Source of the DNA: Kiloniellaceae bacterium
Lineage (GTDB): Bacteria; Pseudomonadota; Alphaproteobacteria; Kiloniellales; Kiloniellaceae
Length of the DNA: 64,000 nucleotides
Assembly: GCA_021776195.1 (NCBI GenBank)
Contig: JAJFGK010000026.1
Span: 1-64,000, forward strand
Direction of reading: 5' to 3'
Position 1 is the stretch's first letter; each line of letters starts with the position of its first letter. A program made the translations under genes and the position numbers. Shown here in pieces: positions 51,171 to 59,654 of the stretch. Under the pieces are notes generated by a model. That model had not been told where the DNA came from. It saw only the letters and a list, made by a program, of their open reading frames with translations, and searched no databases.

Positions 51171-51896
51171 TCAGTAGGTCCAAACTTCTCTGTAGGGCCT
51201 CAGTTCGACCTCATTGCTCCAGGCGGATTTCGGCTGCAGATGGGTCAACCAGTAGCTCTCCGCCACATCGTCGGGGCTGGCCAGATCATCCGGGTCGTAC
51301 CTGGCCCCATAGGCCGTGCGCATGTAGGGAACATCGAGGTCGCAATCCAGTCTGACGTGGACGATATGGACGCCATCCTTGGCATAGGCTTTGGTCAGAC
51401 TCTGCGATAAGCCCCGCAGACCAAACTTGCCGATGGCATAGAGCGGGTGCGTTCGGGACCCGCGATAGGCGGCCGTCGCGCTTGAGAAAAACAGGCTTCC
51501 ACGCGACCGCCTTATCATCGCCGGCAGGACCGATTTGGCCGCCGCGAAGGCGCCGACGACCTCGACCCGGAAGACATCTTCGAGCGCCGCATAGGACATC
51601 TCCAGCGGCTCGCAAGCCGTGAACGCCCCCCGTGCATTGTAGATGAGGACCTCGATGTCGCCCATCTCGTCCATGACCCTTGCCAGGGCGGCCTCGATGG
51701 TTTCGGGCTGGGTCGCATCGGCCGAAAAATATCTGACGTCGGCCGTCTCGGCGGCCGCCGCCTCGATTGCCGCGGCGCTCCCCGACTGCGAGCGCGAGAC
51801 CAGGGCGATGTCGAACCCCCGGCTGGCGAACTTCGCCGCCAAGGCCCGGCCGAGGCCCTCTCCGGCACCAATGATCGCACATAGGGGTTGGGGCAT
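51171..51896 (-). CDS. Short-chain dehydrogenase/reductase
   Basis: 241 residues with the SDR cofactor motif GAGEGLGRALA (residues about 10-20), NARG in place of NNAG, and a Ser...Tyr-x3-Lys center (FSSATAAYRGS..YAIGKFG). NAD(P)H-dependent oxidoreductase of unknown substrate. ATG 51896 follows GGGAGAAG. Flanked by the NTF2-like and GFA genes in the same direction; gaps are 99 bp and 50 bp. Confidence 0.86.
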   Translation of the reverse strand: MPQPLCAIIGAGEGLGRALAAKFASRGFDIALVSRSQSGSAAAIEAAAAETADVRYFSADATQPETIEAALARVMDEMGDIEVLIYNARGAFTACEPLEMSYAALEDVFRVEVVGAFAAAKSVLPAMIRRSRGSLFFSSATAAYRGSRTHPLYAIGKFGLRGLSQSLTKAYAKDGVHIVHVRLDCDLDVPYMRTAYGARYDPDDLASPDDVAESYWLTHLQPKSAWSNEVELRPYREVWTY

Positions 51897-51946
51897 TGCG
51901 TCTTCTCCCAAATCGGCCGCTCCTGTGTGGTAAGGGGACCGCGCGG

Positions 51947-52366
51947 CTAAGTCGGCGCGACAGCCGGTGTTGGAAAGGTCATCTTCACACGCGGCAGATC
52001 ACCGGCGACGTCGCACCAGGGGCTGCGCTCCTCATACCGCCAATGGAGGGTCGGCGCGTGCTCATCGGGGTCGTCCAAGGTGCCGATATGGAGGGAGATC
52101 AACCCATGGCCTTGCCACGTCAGGCTTGTCCCACATCGGCTGCAAAATCCGCGTTCAACCCCTGGCGAGGAATTGTAGACGCTTAGGCTTCCCAGGGTGA
52201 AACGGACCTTGTCCGGTTCGAGCACCAACATGGCGGCCACGGCCGCACCGCTGTGATGGCGACAGCTCCGGCAATGACAGTAGCCGATGTAAAGCGGCTC
52301 TCCGGCAGCTTCGTAGCGCACGGCGCCGCACATGCACCCGCCTGCGGTAATCCTTTCCCGGTCCAT
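51947..52366 (-). CDS. GFA-family protein (second paralogue)
   Basis: 139 residues with zinc-binding GGCMCGAVRYE, YCHCRSC and CSRCGTSL motifs and the GTLDDPDEHAP block, as in the paralogue at 33059. No catalytic role should be inferred from the family name alone. ATG 52366 with GAGAGGTGGG upstream. First gene of the leftward set that ends with the FMO-like gene. Confidence 0.82.
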   Translation of the reverse strand: MDRERITAGGCMCGAVRYEAAGEPLYIGYCHCRSCRHHSGAAVAAMLVLEPDKVRFTLGSLSVYNSSPGVERGFCSRCGTSLTWQGHGLISLHIGTLDDPDEHAPTLHWRYEERSPWCDVAGDLPRVKMTFPTPAVAPT

Positions 52367-52712
52367 AGGGCCCACCTCTCAAACTCTTGCGCTCGCCTAT
52401 TCTACATTCTCCGCGCCTGACTTCCATCGCCCGGCAGTGTTCCTCTCATGACCATGACTCGCCGGTCCTGTCCAACTCCGGCTGCGTGAGGGATGCCCTC
52501 GGGTTCGGAAGTTGGCGCCGGACCGATGGACTTCCAGCCTCCTTCGTCGGCTCACCGTTCCATTTCGGACTGCGGCTCGGGTGCGCCGGTGACAGCGGAG
52601 AATAACCCAATGTAGACATGACATATTGGTGGTTGTAGCCTCTACGGGCTTCGACCGTGTCATAGCTTTCACCCAATAAAATTCATCGTGGTCGGAAGAT
52701 CGGAAGCAGATA
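52367..52712. other. Gene-poor interval with a possible transposase relic
   Basis: 346 bp between the GFA gene and an orphan hypothetical. On the minus strand at about 52584-52676, residues RRGYNHQYVMSTLGYSPLSP resemble the C-terminus of IS3-type transposases (YNxxRxHSTLGYLSP). No other coding signal is seen. Confidence 0.4.
52584..52676 (-). pseudogene. Possible IS3-family transposase C-terminal fragment
   Basis: About 31 codons beginning at 52676 give a YN...STLGYSPLSP pattern characteristic of the end of IS3 OrfB transposases; the upstream catalytic DDE region is missing and the frame continues in unrelated sequence. Weak because it rests on one short motif. Confidence 0.35.
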
Positions 52713-53213
52713 ATGTCAATTCCAGAGGCGCTAGTCGTATTAGCTGGGTTTGTATTTGCCCACGCGGCGTGGAATGTTTCCGATTTGCCGAAAGGAGAGT
52801 TGCTTGTCCCTCTGGCAATTGTTCAGGAATCCGACGAAAATCAACTAATTCGATTTGAAGGAGAATCACAAGTAGAGGCAATCGGCAACGCAAAAACCTA
52901 TCTGGCGAGGCTTGAAGACACTGTTGACGCTTGGGTTTTTGCTCGCGAGGGGCAGGTTGAAGAGGCGGGTGGGTATGTGGACGTTTTGACCATTGAAGCA
53001 AAAGCCAAAGGCATGGGTGACTCGATTGTATTCATTCAACGATTCCAGCCGTTCGCGAAGGGTGAGTTCAAATTGTTGGGTCCGCCGGTCGTCGTTGTCG
53101 CGGGTGAAATCATTGTGGGAGAGGAAAAAAAGCTGCTTCTCGAACAGCTACAAGCAGGAATTCAGTCGCATAGCCAAGTGGCACCGCTTTGGTCCGACTG
53201 GATTTCAGATTGA
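52713..53213 (+). CDS. Hypothetical protein, 166 aa
   Basis: A protein with a hydrophobic N-terminus (ALVVLAGFVFAHAAW) and a globular mixed alpha/beta region; the C-terminal part has two beta strands around PPVVVVAGEIIVGEE. GGAAG lies 6 nt before ATG 52713. Codon and base composition are more AT-rich than in neighbouring genes, and it lies next to a possible IS relic, so it may have been acquired. No family is recognised. Confidence 0.55.
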   Translation: MSIPEALVVLAGFVFAHAAWNVSDLPKGELLVPLAIVQESDENQLIRFEGESQVEAIGNAKTYLARLEDTVDAWVFAREGQVEEAGGYVDVLTIEAKAKGMGDSIVFIQRFQPFAKGEFKLLGPPVVVVAGEIIVGEEKKLLLEQLQAGIQSHSQVAPLWSDWISD

Positions 53214-53339
53214 CAATGAATTGTGGCTTTTGGCCAACGTCCTCTCCGGAAGGGTTCGGCCCTTCCAATCGGATCATGACTGGACGCCGAGTCTAGGGCA
53301 CCCCTATCGTCTAGGCTGGTAGCACCCGAGAAGATCTCG

Positions 53340-53771
53340 ATGGCGGAACAGACTCTATCGGACCTGACCGACGGCGATTTCAAGCGGCTTGAGGAACAAA
53401 GAGCCGTCGTGACCCGCTATTTTGATGAGGATGGTCACAAGAAGTACGGGACAGCCCCCGGCAAGCTCGGAACCCTGCGCGCCGTCTTGACCGCGGCGGT
53501 GATATCGCCCGATCAGACCTATGAGCTGCAATCCCTGGGCATCGTGCTTGGCGACGCCTTTGTCCAGGACATGGGGTTTCATTGGATCATGGTCGAAGAT
53601 GAACAGGGCCGGGACCCCGCCATCAAGTACCGCGACACCAGCGTGATACTGTTTCCGCTCACCATGATTTCAAAACGGATCGAGCAAGGCGAAACGGTTG
53701 ACGTCTTCGAGCTCTACAACGGTGTCGCTGCCCTGGCCAGGGAGAAGATCGACGCCGAGACGGCCCTCTGA
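53340..53771 (+). CDS. DUF3806-domain protein
   Basis: 143 residues with the DUF3806 pattern: LGIVLGDAFVQDMGFHWIMV followed by DEQGRDPA and FPLTMISKRIEQGE. Role unknown; such proteins are usually small, cytoplasmic and immunity-like or metabolic orphans. GAGAAG precedes the ATG. Convergent with the PhyH-like gene at 53798. Confidence 0.7.
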   Translation: MAEQTLSDLTDGDFKRLEEQRAVVTRYFDEDGHKKYGTAPGKLGTLRAVLTAAVISPDQTYELQSLGIVLGDAFVQDMGFHWIMVEDEQGRDPAIKYRDTSVILFPLTMISKRIEQGETVDVFELYNGVAALAREKIDAETAL

Positions 53772-53797
53772 TCGCCTCGTGTTGCAACGCGAAACGA

Positions 53798-54658
53798 CTA
53801 CGCCCGCGTCCAGACCTCGGGATAGAGGTCGGTGCCGATCCGGTCGCCGGGCTTGAGGCCTCGCGCGGTCATGACCTCGCGGTGATCCGGGTCCATGCCG
53901 TAGGGACGAAAGGCGACCCGCACGTCGTCGCCCAGCCATTTGGTGTTAAAGACTTGGAGGTCGCGGTCGGCGGCCAGCTTGCCGGAGCCGCCGTGGATCA
54001 GGCGGGCGTTGAAGGCGACGCAATCGCCCGGCCGCATCTCCCAGCTCGTCACCCTATAGGCTGCCGGGTCGGCGTCGATATCGGGGAAGGGCTCGGTCTC
54101 GATACCGTCGAAGTCGACCCGGGCGATATCGGTCTCGCCGTCCGGGTTGAGTTCCCCGAAGTCGCGCTGACGCAGGACCTTGTCCCAGCGGTGCGAGCCG
54201 GGCACGAAGGCCAGGGCGCTCTCCCTGGTCACCGGCACCAGGGGCATCCAGATGCTGCATGTGTCGTAGCCCTCCACCGACCAATAGGGCTCGTCCTGGT
54301 GCCAGGGCGTGGCGAACTGGGTGCCGGGGCTGCGCAGGAAGACGGCGTCGAAGAAGAAGTTGACCCGGGAGGCCCGCATGAGCTGGCCGGCGATCTCGGC
54401 GCAGGGGGATTCGAAGATGAAGCGGCGGTACTCCTCGATCCGGCCCCAGGCCTGGCTGTCGTAAAAGACCGTGCGGTTGGCCCTGTCCCGGTCCCAGACC
54501 CGCGAGCGCGAAGTGGGTTCGTTGCGGTTGGTCTCCAGGCCGCGCGCCAGAAGCTCGATCCAATCGGTATCGAAGATGCCGGGCAGCATCACGACGCCGT
54601 CGCGGTGATAGGTCTCGATCTCGTCTTGGGTAATGGGCCGGGGCAGATCTCTGTTCAC
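53798..54658 (-). CDS. Phytanoyl-CoA dioxygenase family protein (PhyH)
   Basis: 286 residues; Fe(II) ligands His120 and Asp122 in WHQDEPYW and His222 in ARLIHGGSG, with Arg232 suited to binding 2-oxoglutarate. The sequence is of the bacterial PhyH group that hydroxylates diverse small molecules (ectoine, polyketides, phosphonates). GTG 54658 has GGAG 8 nt upstream. Next to another PhyH gene, but a terminator separates them. Confidence 0.87.
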   Translation of the reverse strand: MNRDLPRPITQDEIETYHRDGVVMLPGIFDTDWIELLARGLETNRNEPTSRSRVWDRDRANRTVFYDSQAWGRIEEYRRFIFESPCAEIAGQLMRASRVNFFFDAVFLRSPGTQFATPWHQDEPYWSVEGYDTCSIWMPLVPVTRESALAFVPGSHRWDKVLRQRDFGELNPDGETDIARVDFDGIETEPFPDIDADPAAYRVTSWEMRPGDCVAFNARLIHGGSGKLAADRDLQVFNTKWLGDDVRVAFRPYGMDPDHREVMTARGLKPGDRIGTDLYPEVWTRA

Positions 54659-54727
54659 CAGCGGGTCTCCTCACTGCCTGGATCGTCTGGCCGAATTAGA
54701 GTTCCTGAATCGATCTCGCCGCAAGCG

Positions 54728-54757
54728 AAAAAGTAAGCCCGCCTTCCCGGGGCGGGC
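54728..54757 (-). terminator. Rho-independent terminator after the second PhyH gene (minus strand)
   Basis: A 7-bp stem GCCCGCC/GGCGGGC (54737-54743 with 54751-54757) followed on the minus strand by a T-rich tract (54728-54735). It stands 18 bp after the stop at 54775. Confidence 0.72.
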
Positions 54758-54774
54758 GCCATCGGCCCCAAGGG

Positions 54775-55743
54775 TCAGGATGCGGTCAAACTCTCGGTAC
54801 TTCCCGGGATCGCCACTTCGGGACGCGACCCGTCCTTCCGGGGCTTGTCGCCGGGGGTGGGCACGGCGGCGACGTTGCCCAGGCGCAGACGCTCGACCCG
54901 GCCGATCGCGGCGTCGATCTCGGGGCGCGAGCGCACGGGCGGACCCTCATGGCGGGCCTCCTCGAGCAGGCGGTGCGGGTCGTCGCCCTCGACGAAGCCC
55001 AGGAAAGGGCCGCCGAACTCGTAGCCCACCAGGCGTTGCAGCGCCTCGGGGTAGTGCCGCGCCACGGCGGGCGGATTGCTGAGGTGCTGATTCTCCTCCT
55101 GGCGGAGCCAGCCCAGGCTGTACTGAAAGGAAAGGCCGACACGATCGCCCGTGGAACGGTTGGCACCGGCGCCGTGGATCGTGCCGGACTGGTAGAACAG
55201 GACGGAGCCGCGCGGCATGACCGCGTTCGACACCTCCTCGGGTTCGGCCAGGCGTCCGTCTTCCCACAGATGGCTGCCGGGCACCACCTGAGTGCCGCCG
55301 TTCTCGGCGGTGAAGTCGCTGCCCGCCCACATGGTGGAGACCATGGTCGGCGGGTGCGGGTTGCGGAAGGGATAGAGCGCGCCGTCGCGGTGCAGCACTT
55401 GTGCGTCGGCGCCGGGGCCCAGGCACATGATGCCGGTGAAGTTCAATTGGTAGCGCGCGCACTGGTCCAGCAGCACCCGGTCGCAGACCGCCAGCACCAG
55501 ATCGTGGATCACCAGTTGCTGTGCCGCCTCGGACTTGCGGATCAGCCCGCCCAGGCGGCGAGTCCGGGCGCCGAGAAACTCGGTGTGGCCATAGGGGGCC
55601 GCGTCGATGTGCGGCGCCAACTCCGCCATGGCCCGGTCGGTCACCTCTGGCGCCAGCCCCTCGACGAGGGCGTAGCCCTCCTCCAGGACCGCCCTGGCAA
55701 CGGTCTCCGCTGCGGCCGTGGCGGCGAATTCGGTCTGGCTCAT
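54775..55743 (-). CDS. Phytanoyl-CoA dioxygenase family protein (PhyH), second
   Basis: 322 residues; His118 and Asp120 in LHRDGALYPF and His190 in GTIHGAGAN are the expected Fe ligands. The C-terminal 80 residues are an extra helical region. ATG 55743 is preceded by GGAG. Substrate is unknown; the two adjacent PhyH genes are diverged from each other rather than recent duplicates. Divergent from the AspH-like gene. Confidence 0.85.
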   Translation of the reverse strand: MSQTEFAATAAAETVARAVLEEGYALVEGLAPEVTDRAMAELAPHIDAAPYGHTEFLGARTRRLGGLIRKSEAAQQLVIHDLVLAVCDRVLLDQCARYQLNFTGIMCLGPGADAQVLHRDGALYPFRNPHPPTMVSTMWAGSDFTAENGGTQVVPGSHLWEDGRLAEPEEVSNAVMPRGSVLFYQSGTIHGAGANRSTGDRVGLSFQYSLGWLRQEENQHLSNPPAVARHYPEALQRLVGYEFGGPFLGFVEGDDPHRLLEEARHEGPPVRSRPEIDAAIGRVERLRLGNVAAVPTPGDKPRKDGSRPEVAIPGSTESLTAS

Positions 55744-55979
55744 CTCTCGACCCTTCTCCCATTCCGCCGGTCGTTGTCACGACCTGGCGCACCCAAAAAA
55801 ACTAGCGCCGGCGGTAACGGCGTGAAAGGCCAAACTCGAGCCTGCAGGGCAGCGGAGAATGGCGCGCCCCGGACCGCCGAAACTGGCTGTTCACTATTCC
55901 AATTGGAAATCAATTTGGCTAATCTGGATTCCGACTCTGAAAGTCGCCTGGGGATTGTTGGTTGTAAGGTTGCGCGGAC

Positions 55980-56705
55980 GTGGCCGTGAAGGGTCAAAAA
56001 CCCATCGTCAAGTGGGGCAAGAAAGTCAGACGTTGGACCAACCAGGCGATCGCCAGGCATTCCCTGGTGGGCGATCCGCACGTGTTCGCTCCCGGGACCT
56101 TCCCCTGGGCCATGGATCTGGAAGCGAACTGGCGGATTATTCGACAGGAGGCTGAGGCGGTGCTGGCCGAGCGCGCTTCCATCCCGACTCTGGGGGAGAT
56201 TTCGCCGGACCATCAGCGCTTGACCGACGACGGCAAGTGGCAATCCTTCTTTATTTGGGGCTACGGCTTTCGTGTCCCCGAGAACTGCGCGCGCTGTCCG
56301 GAAACCGCGCGCCTGGTGGAGGCCATCCCGGGGCTCAAGACAGCGCTCTTCTCGATCCATGCGCCGGGCCTGCATATCCCCCGCCACAAGGGCGTGACAA
56401 AGGGCATGATCACCTGTCACCTGCCGCTCATTGTGCCGCCCCAGCCAGGGGCCTGTCGCATGGCGGTGGCCGATGAGCTCTACCATTGGGAAGAAGGCAG
56501 GACCCTGGCGTTCGACGACACCTATCCCCACGAGGTCTGGAACGACAGCCCCGAGGACCGGGTCATTCTGCTGCTTCAAGTGGACCGGCCCCTGGCCCTG
56601 CCCGGGCGCGTGATCAGCAGCGCCTTTCTCACCGCGGTACGTTGGAGCCCCTTCGTTCAGGACGCCCGGCGCAACATGCGCCGCTGGGACGCTGCTCGCC
56701 GCTGA
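55980..56705 (+). CDS. Aspartyl/asparaginyl beta-hydroxylase domain protein
   Basis: 241 residues with the AspH/PF05118 beta-barrel: ALFSIHAPGLHIPRHKG (metal His in the LHIPRHKG segment), then LAFDDTYPHEVWNDS (second His), and EDRVILLLQVDRPL with the 2-oxoglutarate-binding Arg. GTG 55980 is used; GTG 55986 is an alternative. In bacteria such proteins hydroxylate amino acids, peptides or lipid acyl chains (LpxO-like). Convergent with tenA. Confidence 0.82.
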   Translation: MAVKGQKPIVKWGKKVRRWTNQAIARHSLVGDPHVFAPGTFPWAMDLEANWRIIRQEAEAVLAERASIPTLGEISPDHQRLTDDGKWQSFFIWGYGFRVPENCARCPETARLVEAIPGLKTALFSIHAPGLHIPRHKGVTKGMITCHLPLIVPPQPGACRMAVADELYHWEEGRTLAFDDTYPHEVWNDSPEDRVILLLQVDRPLALPGRVISSAFLTAVRWSPFVQDARRNMRRWDAARR

Positions 56706-56735
56706 AGCCGCATCCGAGGTCGGTCTAGGCCACCC

Positions 56736-57401
56736 TCAACCCGTCAGTTTGTGCCCCATTTCCCAGAAACCGATCTCGAGCCGGGTGGCGTCGTGGAAGG
56801 TGGTGGCGAGGTCCTCGAAGCGGTCCGGGGTCAGCTCGCGGGCGGCGAGGCGGTCCATGGTCGCCTTCATGGCCTCGGCGCCGGCCTGGTAGTCGTCGCT
56901 GGCGTACATCTCGATCCAGGAGGCATAGGGGTTGTCCTGCCGCTTGGTCCAGTTCTGCTGGACCAGCCAGGCGGCGGTCTCGGCGTAGCCGACGCCGCAG
57001 GGCGCCAGGGCGCAGTAGAGGTCGAGCAGGGTGCCGGCCTGGCCGCGTTCCAGGACATAGCGGGTGTAGGCCATATTGGCCGCCGCCTCGGGCAGGTTCT
57101 CCAGATCCTCGGGGGCGATGCCCCAATCACGGCAGTAGGTGACGTGCAGGTCCATCTCGCTGTCGAGGATGGCGTCCAGGGCGCCCTTGGCCTCGCGCAT
57201 GTCCAACAGGCCGGGGCTCTTGTAGATGGCCAGGGCATAGCAGCGCGCGAAGTGGATGAGGAACAGGTAGTCCTGCTTCAGGTAGTGCTGAAAGTTCTCC
57301 CGCGGCAGGGTGCCATCGCCCAACTGGCGCACGAAGTCATGCTGGATGAAGGCTTGCCAGTCGTCGGCGCAGCGCGCCTTCAAATCGTCGAACAGAGCCA
57401 T
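56736..57401 (-). CDS. tenA: Thiaminase II / aminopyrimidine aminohydrolase
   Basis: Salvages degraded thiamin by hydrolysing the aminomethylpyrimidine. The 221-aa all-helical protein has the catalytic Cys135 in LAPCGVGYAE (same number as in B. subtilis TenA), Asp44 in LKQDYLFL and SEMDLH/ Y-rich helices of the active site. ATG 57401 is chosen; the frame is open upstream without support. No thiamin operon is adjacent, and no TPP riboswitch was seen in the leader; a strong hairpin is present at 57429. Confidence 0.9.
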   Translation of the reverse strand: MALFDDLKARCADDWQAFIQHDFVRQLGDGTLPRENFQHYLKQDYLFLIHFARCYALAIYKSPGLLDMREAKGALDAILDSEMDLHVTYCRDWGIAPEDLENLPEAAANMAYTRYVLERGQAGTLLDLYCALAPCGVGYAETAAWLVQQNWTKRQDNPYASWIEMYASDDYQAGAEAMKATMDRLAARELTPDRFEDLATTFHDATRLEIGFWEMGHKLTG

Positions 57402-57428
57402 GAGTGGTGAGTCTCCCAGGATTTTGAT

Positions 57429-57461
57429 CCATCGGCCTGAGTGCTTGCTCAGGGCCGATGG
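57429..57461. repeat. Hairpin in the tenA leader
   Basis: CCATCGGCC TGAG at 57429-57441 pairs with CTCA and GGCCGATGG (57448-57461, one bulged G), a 13-bp interrupted stem with a 6-nt loop about 28 bp upstream of the tenA start. No poly-T follows, so it is not a classic terminator; it might influence translation or attenuation. Confidence 0.6.
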
Positions 57462-57619
57462 CAAGCGCGACCGTGCGCCCGCGGCGCAGCGAGGATAGCC
57501 CGCCTGGCACATGAAGGCTGAAACAACCCTCCAAACAATTGGCTGCTGTCTAGTAACCCTAGTGGCTGTTGGCAAGGCAGTCCGGTGCGACCTAGACTGA
57601 CGCCAGAGGGAGAGAATCC

Positions 57620-59650
57620 ATGAAAGAGATCATCAAGACGACCTGTCCGCGCGACTGCTACGACGGCTGCGGTATCGCGGTGATCAAGCGCGACGGCGTG
57701 GTGCGCAAGGTGCTGGGCGATCCGGACCACCCGGTCAGCCGTGGCGCGCTCTGCGGCAAGTGCGCGCTGGCCTACAACGGCGTCTGGCGCGACCCCAAGC
57801 AGCGCTTGAGCCAGCCCCTGCGCCGGGTCGGCCCCAAGGGCGAGGGACGCTTCGAGGCGATCACCTGGGACGAGGCGTTGGAAGCCGTGGCGGACGCGCT
57901 CAGGCGCGAGGCCGAAGCGGGTACCCCCGAGCGGGTGCTCCACAGCCACTACACCGGCACCTGTTCGCTGCTCGCCGGCCACTTCCCGCAGCGCTTCTTC
58001 AATCACTTCGGCGCCACCGAGATCGATCCCGATTCGATCTGCAACGCCGCCGGGCACGTTGCCCTGAACTATCTCTACGGCGCCTCGGCGGTCGGCTTCG
58101 ACCCCAAGACCGTCAAGGACAGCGCCTGCGTGGTGGTCTGGGGCGCCAATCCCTCGGCCTCGGCGCCCCACACCCACAAGCATTGGCTGGGCGAGCGGCC
58201 CTGTCCCCTGGTGGTGATCGATCCGGTGCGCCACGAGACCGCCGACATGGCCGACCTCTACCTGCAACCCTTTCCCGGCAGCGACGCCGCACTGGCCTTC
58301 GGGTTGCTCCACATCCTGCGCCGCGACGGCCAGTGGGACGAGGCCTTCCTGGCCGCCAACACCCTGGGCTGGGAAGAGATCATTCCCGCCGTCGAGGCGG
58401 CGGCGCCAGCCTGGACGGCAGAGGCCACCGGCATTCCCGAGGCCGATATCGAGGAGGCCGCCCGGCTCTACAGTGCCGGGCCGGCGCTGCTCTGGCTCGG
58501 CCAGGGCCTGCAGCGCCAGCCCCAGGGCGGCAACGTCTTTCGCGCCTGCGGGTTGCTGCCGGCGGTCACCGGCAACCTCGCCAAGCCGGGGGCCGGGATC
58601 TACTACCTGAACGGCACCTGGGCCCAGAAGATCGACGGCGCCTATGTGGAACGGGCCGACCTGCGCAGCCGCGAGTCCCCGGCCGTCAGCCACATGGATC
58701 TGGTCGATGTGTTGAACGATCCGGCACGCGCCGCGGTCTTCATGAGCTGGAACATGAACGTCGCCGCCTCGGGGCCGCGCCAGGCCGCGCTGCAAGCCGC
58801 GCTGGCCCGCGAGGACCTTTTCACCGTGGTGATCGAGCTGTTCCAGACCGACACCGCCGACTATGCCGATATCATTTTGCCGGCGGCCTCCTTCCTCGAG
58901 TTCGACGACCTGGTGACGCCCTACTTCAACCTCTTCCTCTCGGCCCAGGCCAAGGTCGAGGAGCCGCCGGGCGAGGCCCTGCCGAACCAGGAAATCTTCC
59001 GCCGCCTGGCCCGCGCCCTGGGGGCCAACGAGCCGGCCCTCTTCGAGGAGGACCGGGCGATCCTCGATCATGTGCTGGACAAGAGCCCGGTGCCGGTCAC
59101 CTTCGACCGGCTGAAGGAGATCGGCACCCTCGATCCCTGGGACGAGCCGCGCATCCAGTTCGAAAGGCTGCAGTTCCACACCCCCTCGGGCAAGATCGAG
59201 ATCGCCTCCGAGGCCGCCGCCGGCGACGGTCATCCGCGGCTCCCTCAATCAGGCGCCGATCCCAGGCCCGCGGCGGGCAAGCTGCGCCTGCTCTCGCCGG
59301 CCAGCAAATGGACCATGAACGACAGCTACGCCAACGATCCCAAGGTGCGCGAACAGTTGGGCGACCTCGCCGTGACCCTGCATCCCGACGACGCCAAGGC
59401 TCTGGGTCTGGCGGACGGCAGCCTGGCCCGGGTGGCCAGCGGGACCGGCGCGTTGGACATGCGGGTCGCGGTCGACGCGGTGGTGCCGCGCGGCGCGGCG
59501 CTCTCCTGCAAGGGGCACTGGCCACGGGTCGAAGCGGCCCGTTCGGCACCGCGCGCCAACATCAACGCGCTGAACCCCGGGACCAAGACCGACATGGGCG
59601 AAAGCTCGGCGGTCCACGGCGTGGAGGTGACAGTCAGCGCGGCGGGGTAG
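57620..59650 (+). CDS. Molybdopterin-dependent oxidoreductase (DMSO reductase family)
   Basis: 676 residues with an N-terminal [4Fe-4S] site CPRDCYDGC...CGKC (Cys-x3-Cys-x3-Cys-x27-Cys pattern), the molybdopterin-binding segments SICNAAGHVALNYLYG, VWGANPSASAPH and the C-terminal dinucleotide-binding domain (LHPDDAKALGLADG...RGAALSCKGHWP). The likely metal ligand is in the SICNAAG region, as in uncharacterised assimilatory-type family members. There is no partner subunit gene beside it. GAGGGAGAGA precedes the ATG. Substrate cannot be told. Confidence 0.88.
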   Translation: MKEIIKTTCPRDCYDGCGIAVIKRDGVVRKVLGDPDHPVSRGALCGKCALAYNGVWRDPKQRLSQPLRRVGPKGEGRFEAITWDEALEAVADALRREAEAGTPERVLHSHYTGTCSLLAGHFPQRFFNHFGATEIDPDSICNAAGHVALNYLYGASAVGFDPKTVKDSACVVVWGANPSASAPHTHKHWLGERPCPLVVIDPVRHETADMADLYLQPFPGSDAALAFGLLHILRRDGQWDEAFLAANTLGWEEIIPAVEAAAPAWTAEATGIPEADIEEAARLYSAGPALLWLGQGLQRQPQGGNVFRACGLLPAVTGNLAKPGAGIYYLNGTWAQKIDGAYVERADLRSRESPAVSHMDLVDVLNDPARAAVFMSWNMNVAASGPRQAALQAALAREDLFTVVIELFQTDTADYADIILPAASFLEFDDLVTPYFNLFLSAQAKVEEPPGEALPNQEIFRRLARALGANEPALFEEDRAILDHVLDKSPVPVTFDRLKEIGTLDPWDEPRIQFERLQFHTPSGKIEIASEAAAGDGHPRLPQSGADPRPAAGKLRLLSPASKWTMNDSYANDPKVREQLGDLAVTLHPDDAKALGLADGSLARVASGTGALDMRVAVDAVVPRGAALSCKGHWPRVEAARSAPRANINALNPGTKTDMGESSAVHGVEVTVSAAG

Positions 59651-59654
59651 GGGG

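Noticed and set aside
57402..57619. TPP riboswitch upstream of tenA
   Set aside because: The conserved CUGAGA and ACCUGA-type boxes are not present; only a simple hairpin is seen.
57449..59248. 600-codon minus-strand frame opposite the molybdopterin oxidoreductase
   Set aside because: Antisense shadow of a well-supported gene with intact Fe-S and cofactor motifs.
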